Shown here one piece after another: positions 7,504 to 10,676 of a stretch of 10,676 nucleotides of DNA. The stretch is taken from the NCBI GenBank assembly GCA_000310025.1, contig FN648398.1, positions 999,162 to 1,009,837 of the forward strand. The letters are read 5' to 3'. Numbering within the stretch: position 1 is the stretch's first letter; every line of letters starts with the position of its first letter. A model generated the notes under the pieces. That model searched no databases. It had not been told where the DNA came from and was given only the letters and a program-made list of their open reading frames with translations. Made by a program: the position numbers and the translations under genes. Source of the DNA: Ectocarpus siliculosus (lineage: Eukaryota > Sar > Phaeophyceae > Ectocarpales > Ectocarpaceae).

Positions 7504-10107
7504 GGGGGCGGCGGCCTCCGCCGCGAAGATAGAGACACCCAGCTGGAGTCTGTGCTCACGAGGCGGCAAGTGAAGGCTGCTTCGGCGGCGCTTGGCTCCA
7601 GGGTAGTAGTAGCGACCGGCCCGCGACGCCTCGCTTTTGACGAGGAGAGCCTCATTGACGGCGAGAGTGGTCGGGGTTGGATAGGTGGAGGGGTTGTAGT
7701 CGGCGGCGGCGGCGGCAACCAGCGGAGACTTCGAAGTTCGTCCAGGGTTATGGAGGAGAAATATTCCGGGCGACTCTCTAGGCCCTCGTCAAGGTGGTGC
7801 TTTGGTCCGTCATGGCTTCTCGGTCAAGAAGCACCGGTGTCGCGCGTTTGGTACAGCAACGCGCACGGCAGCAGTGACGAAAGCGAGAGGCCAATGGTCG
7901 TTGGCCACGTGGCACACGAACACATGCATCGGAACCCATGGCTGGAATGACACAAACTGATTTTTGGGCCATTTTTTCGCTAGTCATGTTTCGTTTGTTG
8001 TAATTTTTGCGTCTATCGTCCTCGTCTCGCAGCAATCTCAGCGCGTTCCTCTGATTGCTCCTCCTTCTCTCCCCTTCCCTCCGTTTTTGCTTGCCCTGCT
8101 TGTTTCCCGCCTCCGCCGCTGCTGATCCCTCTTCGCTCGATCGTTCGTTCGTTTCGGGTGGACACGGGAAAACGGTGACCTTTAACCCGCGACGACAACA
8201 ACAACCCTTACCACCATTACCGCCGGCGAAACTAACGACGGCGACGACGAGAAGAGACCTCGAAAACATGGCGATGCTGGAGGAAGGCTCTCCGCCTCGC
8301 CCCGCTGCCTCCCCGGGGCGGCGGCAGCAGGCGCAAACCAGGATGGCGGCCCCGGCCCACGAAGACATGACCCCTTTGCCCGACGTGGAGTGGCAGGGAG
8401 CCGGCGGCGCTGGTCGAGGCGGGCGCCGTGGCCCCCGCCACTGGAGGAAGGCAAGCCGGGGCGGCAGCGGCGGCAGCGGTCGGCAGCGGCGGCTACGAAG
8501 AAGTGAGGTCTGGGAGCGAAAACAACAGCGGCGGCAGTGGCGGCGGCGGCGGCGGCGGCGGGGAGAGCAGCGCCGACGACGCGGGGGCTTGGTCCCTGAC
8601 ACCGGGCTCTCACCGGCAACAAGCGCCGGTGGCGGCGGGGGCCTCGCGGAGGCAGCCCCCGCCCAGGAGACGGGGGGGCGGGGCGGCGGGCGGGTCGCGC
8701 GGTCGCGTGGTGCTGGGGCACGTCGTCGATGTCCCGAGACGCGAGAAGGTCTTCCCTGTCTCCGTCTCGGAGAGCGAGGGTTCGTTTGACAGGTGGGGGC
8801 CTCGCAGGTACAGTTCAGGAGTGATGAGAGGGGGGAAGAGATTGTTTTGATGGTTTGATCGTTGGTGGCTGCTGCTGCGAGTTTCTTTTTCCGATCGAGA
8901 CGGTTGCACGTTGCTGCCCCCTAGTGTGTGACGTCGACACGGTCAGCTTTTTTGTATCGACGTTCCTGTGTGGTATGTGTTTGAGAGCGGTTCCCGCCGT
9001 CGCAGAGACCGTTGACTGACGTTAGCCACACCAGGGCTATTCCCACAGCAGTAGTAGCACTAATATCTGGCAGCAACACATTTCACTCGACATTAATGTG
9101 GCGAGTCCGTATGGCAATTCCGTCTGTCACCAGCGGCGTCTGTTTTTTTTTTTTTCGCCCTTTTCTCTTGCCCGGAACCGATCTATGTACATGTCTGAAG
9201 TCCATGTTCCCCAATCGCGTCTTTCACCAGCGATCACGCTTTGCTGTTTTTTTGCGGCGCTGACCATGGTGTACTGTCTCTTCGACCAGAGACGTCAACA
9301 GGCGTGTTGGCGGCACGAAAGGAAAGAAAAATATCAGACTGTGGTCTCCCGATCGGTTTCGTTTCGGTGTCCGAAGTAGCATGAACATGCTGTAAAATGG
9401 TATTTTCTCCGCGCGGTCTCGTGTATTGGCCCGCACAGCACGGCACTTTTACGAAGGCGACCGGCCTTGAACAGGGATGACTTCTATGCGCTACCGCTTT
9501 GTGTGATTATCTCGCTCCGTGTCCATCTGTGCTACGTACCGTTTGTTCCGATCTTCTGGGGAAAAGGGCTAGCCCGGAAGGAGCCTCGAGCGGCGAATAT
9601 GACCAACAGCAGAGGCAGCAGCAGCAACAGCATCATAGGCGCGTTCAACCGTCGTCTGACAGTGCCGAGAGCAGTGTTGGTGCCGGCAGCTTCTCCTCTG
9701 CATACGGGTAAGCGCGCTTGTTGTTGCATCAATTGCTGTTGTTTCTGCTTGTCGGAGTGGTTGCGGTGTGGATCGGGGAGAGACTGCGTCCGTTGTTGTG
9801 GTGGCCATGCCGTTTTTTTGGTTTTGGTGATCGTTGTTGTTGACGTGTCAGATGAGTAGCTTAGTTGGTTGTAGTTCGTCTGGTGCTCCGTGTAAAACGC
9901 GATGTAAAAAATGAGCACTCCAACGCTACTACACCCATACGAAAAGTTTATTTTTCACACACCCCTCCCCTTCCACGCTTGTCTTGAACTGCTCTCTCGA
10001 TGCGTTCGCCCTCTTGTAGTGATTCCCGATACCCCAGGCATTCCGAGTTATCCTATGGCAGCGGTGGCACCTCTTCGAATAGATGGGGCTTGTCCAAACG
10101 CCGCTAG
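177..10107 (+). CDS. Spliced gene, 3' part: polytopic TRP-like membrane protein with long disordered tail (5' end outside window)
   Basis: This is a gene model built by hand. Fourteen exons are proposed: 177-315, 793-935, 1386-1594, 2305-2429, 2881-2997, 3448-3534, 4669-4741, 5127-5207, 5290-5370, 5583-5709, 7005-7793, 8397-8792, 9567-9707 and 10020-10107. All introns are GT-AG and every junction keeps phase, giving about 864 residues in the window and a stop TAG at 10105-10107. Residues 1-265 (counting from the codon at 178) contain about six hydrophobic helices, residues 266-394 are charged, and the rest is low complexity. The membrane block resembles TRP-like/FLC-like C-terminal domains of stramenopile proteins; this is a pattern judgement, not a search result. 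The likely role is a plasma- or endomembrane channel, carrier or sensor, with no substrate inferable. The N-terminal ectodomain, if present, is upstream. Exons 1-10 are solid; the 7794-8396 joint is tentative, and the 3' half could be a separate gene. Confidence 0.62.
316..792 (+). other. Intron 1
   Basis: Donor GTGAGA at 316, acceptor TTTCGTAG ending at 792, 477 bases, phase 0. It contains a C12 run at 743-754. I see no conserved coding segment or RNA gene inside. Confidence 0.65.
793..935 (+). CDS. Exon 2: second membrane helix and start of cytosolic loop
   Basis: It opens in phase 0 with FIFPIFLMFYVGRIVW, which completes the hydrophobic helix begun at the end of exon 1 (residues about 36-62). 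A basic and polar stretch follows (SRVKPQEGPVTFTKGLAPEE, then GRKR), as expected for a cytosolic loop by the positive-inside rule. The donor is CAG/GTGAGA at 935/936, leaving two bases of an Arg codon. A weaker donor, AAGAG/GTGCTG at 911/912, is in the same phase and would drop eight residues (CWCVSLCR), which look unlike the rest of the loop. Which donor is used cannot be settled here. Confidence 0.7.
1064..1087 (+). repeat. Tandem 12-mer, two exact copies
   Basis: AGCCGTTAGCAT occurs at 1064-1075 and again at 1076-1087. It lies inside intron 2 and has no evident function. Confidence 0.85.
1187..1379 (+). repeat. Diverged direct repeat, two copies about 125 bp apart
   Basis: Copy 1 is at 1187-1250 and copy 2 at 1312-1379. 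Both start AAACAACACCAA, share an ACTACGCAA core and TCGCTA.CGGCAACTCC, and end CTCCAACCAA. They differ by substitutions and a few inserted bases. The second copy ends six bases before the exon 3 acceptor AG, so the repeat forms the 3' end of intron 2. Confidence 0.8.
1386..1594 (+). CDS. Exon 3: cytosolic loop and third membrane helix
   Basis: One base (G) completes the split Arg codon from exon 2, then 69 codons follow. Residues about 95-144 are polar and charged (GFRDGWRNGHSIFEW to DFTKEG), with a KFRIGFEPLF element. Residues about 145-165 form a helix, AVYIIFLLFKWFALGIIAG. The donor is GCAG/GTCCGT at 1594/1595, leaving one base of a Gly codon. This donor is weaker than the GTGAG type used elsewhere, but the next exon restores exactly the needed phase. 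The order (charged loop, F..LF..Y/F, helix with K/R-W) resembles the segment before helix 3 in TRP-like proteins. Confidence 0.74.
1595..2304 (+). other. Intron 3
   Basis: Donor GTCCGT, acceptor CGTCTCGCAG ending at 2304, 710 bases. It contains the TTAAGGACAC-type repeats at 1650-1847 (listed separately), a T13-like run near 1700-1712 and a T run near 2076-2082. Short open frames here lack membrane or exon-like character. Confidence 0.6.
1650..1847 (+). repeat. Repeats with a TTAAGGACAC core
   Basis: TTAAGGACAC occurs near 1654, 1774 and 1819, with variants TTAGGGACAA near 1686 and TTAAAGACCC near 1784. The clearest pair is a tandem of about 35 bp: 1781-1815 and 1816-1847 both read GGCTTAA.GAC, then TGTTTTAGAA, then AAATCAG. 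Function is unknown; it could be the remains of a non-autonomous mobile element or a satellite. Confidence 0.75.
2305..2429 (+). CDS. Exon 4: fourth membrane helix with Leu-Arg-Pro-Phe end
   Basis: Two bases (GG) complete the Gly codon begun in exon 3, then 41 codons run to the donor CTG/GTGAGA (phase 0). The protein is LVTNGTVQTASLAVIYLVDI followed by ALLCKLRPFSNS and VVQWVETVL. Residues about 170-190 form a helix that ends in K-L-R-P-F, followed by Ser-Asn and the start of helix 5. A Gln-rich helix start, an R-P-F/Y helix end and a following N..E are the most family-like signs in the gene, recalling TRP-like/FLC-like blocks of stramenopiles and fungi. Confidence 0.78.
2430..2880 (+). other. 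Intron 4
   Basis: Donor GTGAGA, acceptor GCGTGACAG ending at 2880, 451 bases, phase 0. No repeat or coding segment stands out. Confidence 0.65.
2881..2997 (+). CDS. Exon 5: fifth membrane helix and acidic loop
   Basis: Phase 0 at both ends, 39 codons. VTADALTLGMMVWASVL continues the helix started at the end of exon 4 (residues about 197-222). An acidic and basic loop follows (DPDMDADKRKLDG), then IYAGCMLIQ begins the last helix. The donor is CAG/GTGCCT, and the frame stays open to 3219 downstream. The hydrophobic partner sequence is found instead in exon 6, which continues the helix without a break. Confidence 0.72.
2998..3447 (+). other. Intron 5 (ACA/AAC-rich, with CTG tract before the acceptor)
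   Basis: Donor GTGCCT, acceptor CACACAACAG ending at 3447, 450 bases. A stretch at about 3276-3386 is made mostly of ACA/AAC/ACG triplets. A (TGC)n tract at 3418-3438 lies about 10 bases from the acceptor and takes the place of a normal pyrimidine tract. Confidence 0.6.
3418..3438 (+). repeat. (TGC)7 microsatellite next to an acceptor
   Basis: Perfect TGC repeats end nine bases before the AG that opens exon 6. Changes in its length could affect splicing, which is an inference. Confidence 0.88.
3448..3534 (+). CDS. Exon 6: sixth membrane helix and its basic exit
   Basis: Phase 0 at both ends, 29 codons. It encodes TLGIFLLTIPIYADTFIVIF, then FQIRHKASK. Together with the end of exon 5 it makes a long hydrophobic segment (residues about 235-265) followed by basic residues, marking the cytosolic end of the membrane block. 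The donor is AAG/GTACGT. The frame remains open after the donor, with a coding-like stretch to about 3593 (see findings), so a longer version is possible. Confidence 0.72.
3535..4668 (+). other. Intron 6 (1134 bp)
   Basis: Donor GTACGT, acceptor TGTAACAG ending at 4668. It contains a T run near 4141-4155. A segment at 4530-4541 resembles a minus-strand tRNA T-loop, but no tRNA can be folded around it. I see no exon that fits phase 0-0, though a small one could have been missed. Confidence 0.5.
4669..4741 (+). CDS. Exon 7: start of cytosolic region
   Basis: Phase 0 start, 24 codons plus one base. It encodes KSDIKGSWGESCGIF then CVLVRENFI and ends ATTG/GTGAGG at 4741/4742. An earlier GTGAGG at 4723 is also in reach in phase 0, but only the 4741 end leaves the one base that exon 8 needs. 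No domain is recognised. Confidence 0.66.
4742..5126 (+). other. Intron 7
   Basis: Donor GTGAGG, acceptor CTGTTTTCAG ending at 5126, 385 bases. It includes a G15 run at 4888-4902, a T-rich stretch at 4984-5003 and a C13 run at 5087-5099. Confidence 0.65.
5127..5207 (+). CDS. Exon 8: charged cytosolic segment
   Basis: Exactly 81 bases. Two bases complete the codon from exon 7 (giving Val), 26 codons follow and one base is left. It reads SREEKKFVADVLVSKAGKRY then THTPPS. Splice borders are TTTTCAG and CCG/GTGATG. It is charged with amphipathic character and no known motif. Being 1-1 phase symmetric, it could be skipped without a frameshift. Confidence 0.68.
5208..5289 (+). other. Intron 8 (82 bp, shortest in the gene)
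   Basis: Donor GTGATG, acceptor GGTAATTACAG ending at 5289. It contains a C-rich tract. Its length is not a multiple of three, and phase is correct only when it is removed. Confidence 0.6.
5290..5370 (+). CDS. Exon 9: basic cytosolic segment
   Basis: Also exactly 81 bases in the same phase as exon 8. It encodes CVKESVHGPRRKPRSSFTLA then VSDRLP, flanked by split Gly codons on both sides. The donor is CCCG/GTGAGT, a strong match. The Arg/Lys cluster followed by Ser-Ser could be a regulatory or phosphorylated site, which is an inference. Confidence 0.68.
5371..5582 (+). other. Intron 9
   Basis: Donor GTGAGT, acceptor CCGATACCAG ending at 5582, 212 bases, with a T run and GTG repeats near 5420-5450 and a C-rich tract before the acceptor. 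Confidence 0.65.
5583..5709 (+). CDS. Exon 10: Lys/Glu-rich cytosolic segment
   Basis: Two bases complete a Gly codon, then IKEEEKRDPEAAEGIIGRKP and VRTSKFPIVKHGRGG, ending GDVET plus two bases of Gly. The donor GG/GTGAGC at 5709/5710 overlaps an in-frame TGA at 5711-5713, so unspliced RNA would end the protein one codon later. I favour splicing because exon 11 offers an acceptor in exactly the right phase and a long open frame. A true stop here cannot be excluded. Confidence 0.66.
5710..7004 (+). other. Intron 10 (1295 bp, contains tandem repeats)
   Basis: Donor GTGAGC, acceptor GACCACTGTAG ending at 7004. The central part (6298-6780) is a diverged tandem repeat, listed separately. The first 500 bases have T-rich stretches and no coding signal. 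Confidence 0.5.
6298..6780 (+). repeat. Diverged tandem repeat, period about 165-168 bp, with palindromes and hairpins
   Basis: Units start with CACGGAA at 6338, 6506 and 6671 (the last partial); a further CACGGAA head lies at 6298. Shared blocks include CACGGAATACAACAC, CGCAACGTATCCGCATCCGT (6379 and 6550), CATTCTCCATCGC/GTTCTCCATGGC and GACTAAAC. AATCCCGCGGCCGCC occurs at 6531 and 6742. GGAACACGTGTTCC at 6301-6314 is a perfect palindrome, with a near-palindromic partner at 6674-6687. ACGGT-AAAA-ACCGT is a perfect 5-bp hairpin at 6477-6490 and again at 6633-6646. Short open frames across it are by-products of the repeat. Confidence 0.85.
7000..7108 (+). repeat. Imperfect 84-bp direct repeat carrying the splice acceptor
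   Basis: The same 19 bases, TGTAGCGAGAGCGGCAGCA, occur at 7000-7018 and 7084-7102, 84 bases (28 codons) apart. Further downstream the copies are only loosely similar (for example GACCATGCCGACAG against GGCTGTGCCAACAAC). Both copies contain TGTAG/CGAGAG, the acceptor of exon 11, in the same frame. Confidence 0.82.
7005..7793 (+). CDS. Exon 11: large low-complexity tail exon (poly-Ala, poly-Ser, poly-Gly)
   Basis: One base after TGTAG completes Gly, then about 262 codons. It encodes ESGSSDHADSKSHLD, a second CSESGS element, two long Ala runs (about 7147-7212 and 7240-7284), a Gly-rich stretch, a Ser run (about 7460-7500) and Arg/Ser/Gly-rich sequence with FDEESLIDGESG. It is probably an intrinsically disordered cytosolic tail. 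The 5' acceptor is supported by phase; an equal acceptor lies 84 bp downstream (7088). The 3' end is a choice: AAG/GTGGTG at 7793/7794 gives the phase exon 12 needs. The frame is otherwise open to a TGA at 7948-7950, which could be a real end of the gene. Confidence 0.5.
7147..7500 (+). repeat. Coding trinucleotide repeats (GCG/GCA, GCT, AGC)
   Basis: Three blocks lie in exon 11: GCG/GCA-rich at about 7147-7212 (Ala run), pure GCT at about 7249-7284 (Ala run) and AGC-rich at about 7460-7500 (Ser run). The reverse strand also stays open across them, which is a by-product of repeat composition. Confidence 0.85.
7794..8396 (+). other. Uncertain region: intron 11, or end of one gene and start of another
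   Basis: Modelled as an intron from GTGGTG to GTGGAGTGGCAG (ending 8396). Competing features inside are a TGA at 7948 that would close the exon 11 frame and a strong-looking acceptor CTCGTCTCGCAG at 8032. There is also an AG-free pyrimidine-rich stretch at 8042-8252, and an ATG at 8268 in a good context (AAAACATGG) opening a coding-like frame (MAMLEEGSPPRPAASP, then APAHEDMTPLPDVEW). That frame does not match the frame used after 8397, so a frameshift, an unseen short intron or a second gene is needed to use it. Confidence 0.35.
8397..8792 (+). CDS. Exon 12: Gly/Arg/Ser-rich tail exon (5' boundary tentative)
   Basis: The frame is open from 8371 (after a TGA at 8368) to beyond 8840. In it the GGC repeats read as Gly, giving GSGGYEEVRSGSENNSGGSG, then a Gly run, SSADDAGAWSLTPGSH, and at the end VVDVPRREKVFPVSVSESEG and SFD. 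The 3' donor GACAG/GTGGGG (8792/8793) is in the phase that exon 13 requires; a second donor 15 bases on (8807/8808, CGCAG/GTACAG) has the same phase. The 5' acceptor at 8396 fits the phase of exon 11 but is one of several AGs. The alternative frame through the same bases would be very Arg-rich and looks like a shadow. Confidence 0.5.
8793..9566 (+). other. Intron 12
   Basis: Donor GTGGGG, acceptor CTGGGGAAAAG ending at 9566, 774 bases. The acceptor lacks a strong pyrimidine tract, and CTAG at 9572 is an equal-phase alternative six bases on. A T run lies near 9142-9154. Short open frames inside show no coding character. Confidence 0.5.
9567..9707 (+). CDS. Exon 13: Gln/Ser-rich tail exon
   Basis: One base completes Arg (or Ser with the acceptor at 9572), then ASPEGASSGEYDQQQRQQQQ, QHHRRVQPSSDSAESS and VGAGSFSSAY with two bases of Gly. 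The Gln run uses mixed CAA/CAG codons and continues the low-complexity theme of exons 11-12. The donor GG/GTAAGC at 9707/9708 is strong and contains an in-frame TAA, so the exon would stop at once if not spliced. It is 141 bases long and phase symmetric. Confidence 0.6.
9708..10019 (+). other. Intron 13
   Basis: Donor GTAAGC, acceptor CGCCCTCTTGTAG ending at 10019 with a good pyrimidine tract, 312 bases. The 5' part is TTG/TGT-rich. No other feature is seen. Confidence 0.62.
10020..10107 (+). CDS. Exon 14: terminal coding exon with stop
   Basis: One base completes the Gly codon from exon 13, then DSRYPRHSELSYGSGGTSSN and RWGLSKRR, followed by TAG at 10105-10107. Composition (Ser, Gly, Tyr, Arg) matches exon 13 and the acceptor is good. 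The C-terminus is basic. No known sorting signal is recognised. Confidence 0.62.
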
Positions 10108-10266
10108 CTGATCTAGGGGGGCTGTTGTCGGTCGGCTGGGCATGGATCGTCCGACTCTTTATTGATGTTGCGTTTGGTGTTTAGTTGCTCGACTGGACTT
10201 TTGCGACCAAACCGCCAATGTTTACACAAGTATTCTGATGGTTTTGATAAAATTATGGCCTGGTGC

Positions 10267-10294
10267 GGGAGGGAGGGAGGGAGGGAGGGAGGGA
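10267..10294 (+). repeat. (GGGA)7 tract
   Basis: Seven perfect GGGA units give seven runs of three G on the + strand, able in principle to form a G-quadruplex in RNA or DNA. It lies 160 bases after the proposed stop codon. Confidence 0.9.
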
Positions 10295-10356
10295 ATTCGA
10301 CTGTTTCGCGCGAAGGCGTGTTGTTGTGGTTGATGGCGATAGAGATAGAAGGCCTA

Positions 10357-10380
10357 GCTGCTGCTGCTGCTGCTGCTGCT
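10357..10380 (+). repeat. (GCT)8 microsatellite
   Basis: Eight perfect GCT triplets in the probable 3' flank. The same triplet class recurs in intron 5 and exon 11. Confidence 0.9.
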
Positions 10381-10676
10381 TCTGCAAAATGAGCACTTCT
10401 GTGGTGGAGATGAGAAGTCGCGGAACTCCCGTCTTGCGTCGTAAGGTTTGGTTGGGATGGACGGAATCTAGTCGTTCTTGTCTTTTTCGGTCTGAGTGCC
10501 GTTGTCGCCATGTGAACGAGGTGCCTGTTTTTTTCTGTGGGCTGGATTGGCTGTCGTTGTTCCCCATGTTAACGAGGTAGCGTTTCTGCTCTGCAAGCAG
10601 AGGCAGGCGCTCCAGCGTAGGCCGATATCTTCCGTGGGGAAAAACCGGGCTTGGGCCGCTATATTATTTTATCATG

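Larger units (their letters stand above)
10108..10676 (+). other. Probable 3' UTR and downstream flank
   Basis: There is no supported gene. The stretch holds a (GGGA)7 tract, a (GCT)8 tract and a short perfect hairpin (CTCTGC-AA-GCAGAG, 10589-10602). An ATG at 10389 (AAAATGAGC) opens a 63-codon frame to 10580 with an internal GTAAGG; I cannot tell whether it begins a downstream gene. Brown algal 3' UTRs are often long, so all of it may be transcribed (general knowledge, not shown here). Confidence 0.4.

Noticed and set aside
7041-7569. Long minus-strand open frames with Ala/Ser/Arg runs opposite exon 11
   Set aside because: They arise from GC-rich triplet repeats that lack stops in several frames; no splice-linked or family-like sequence is found on the minus strand.
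8055-8267. Upstream part of the open frame reading GGHGKTVTFN and RRQQQPLPPLPP as an exon
   Set aside because: There is no AG between 8042 and 8252 to open an exon here in that frame, and a TGA lies at 8052-8054.
7778-8602. 274-codon minus-strand open frame
   Set aside because: Its Arg/Cys/Pro-rich content mirrors GGC and CAG repeats of the + strand exons, and it has no recognisable domain.
9905-10397. AAAATGAGCACT found at 9907 and 10386 as a possible repeated start site
   Set aside because: The match is only 12 bases, the flanks differ and the first lies within intron 13; chance is the simplest explanation.
1-10676. CRISPR array, prokaryotic operon, phage or defence island
   Set aside because: There are no regularly spaced repeats with unique spacers, no Shine-Dalgarno-led genes and no integrase or transposase; intron-rich eukaryotic structure explains the window.

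Overview
The window looks like nuclear DNA of a GC-rich eukaryote with large, repeat-laden introns, most likely a brown alga (Ectocarpus-like stramenopile). The signs are short exons of 73-209 bp separated by introns of about 80-1300 bp, donors that are mostly GTGAG, acceptors ending in CAG or TAG, long poly-C/G and poly-T tracts, many CTG/CAG/GGC microsatellites, and a predicted protein with homopolymeric Ala, Ser, Gly and Gln runs. There is no bacterial gene layout. Organism assignment is an inference from style, not from a database match.

Almost the whole window (177-10107, + strand) can be read as the 3' part of ONE spliced gene. Joining exons by splice signals and reading phase gives a continuous protein of about 860 residues from the first complete codon (178) to a TAG stop at 10105-10107; the 5' end lies upstream of the window. 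Exons 1-6 (177-3534) encode a block of about six membrane helices. Its pattern (a large cytosolic loop after helix 2, and a helix-4 end carrying Leu-Arg-Pro-Phe) resembles the C-terminal membrane region of stramenopile TRP-like / FLC-like polytopic proteins, which often follow a Cys-rich or EGF-like ectodomain. Exons 7-10 (4669-5709) encode a charged cytosolic segment. Exons 11-14 (7005-10107) encode a long low-complexity, probably disordered tail rich in Ala, Ser, Gly, Arg and Gln.

Exons 1-10 are well supported: every junction has GT-AG borders and matching phase. In the tail, the 3' limit of exon 11 and the 5' limit of exon 12 (7794-8396) are uncertain. An alternative is that one gene stops at 5711 or 7948 and a second one starts near the ATG at 8268. 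Exons 13 and 14 join cleanly to the end of exon 12.

The introns hold the other structure of interest: diverged direct repeats in intron 2, a TTAAGGACAC-type repeat in intron 3, a 165-168 bp tandem repeat with palindromes and hairpins in intron 10, and microsatellites. The last 570 bases are probably 3' UTR or flank, with a (GGGA)7 tract and a (GCT)8 tract. No RNA gene, transposase, CRISPR array or prokaryote-like operon was found. I see no convincing new defence or mobile system; the interesting part is the gene itself and its possible alternative splicing.
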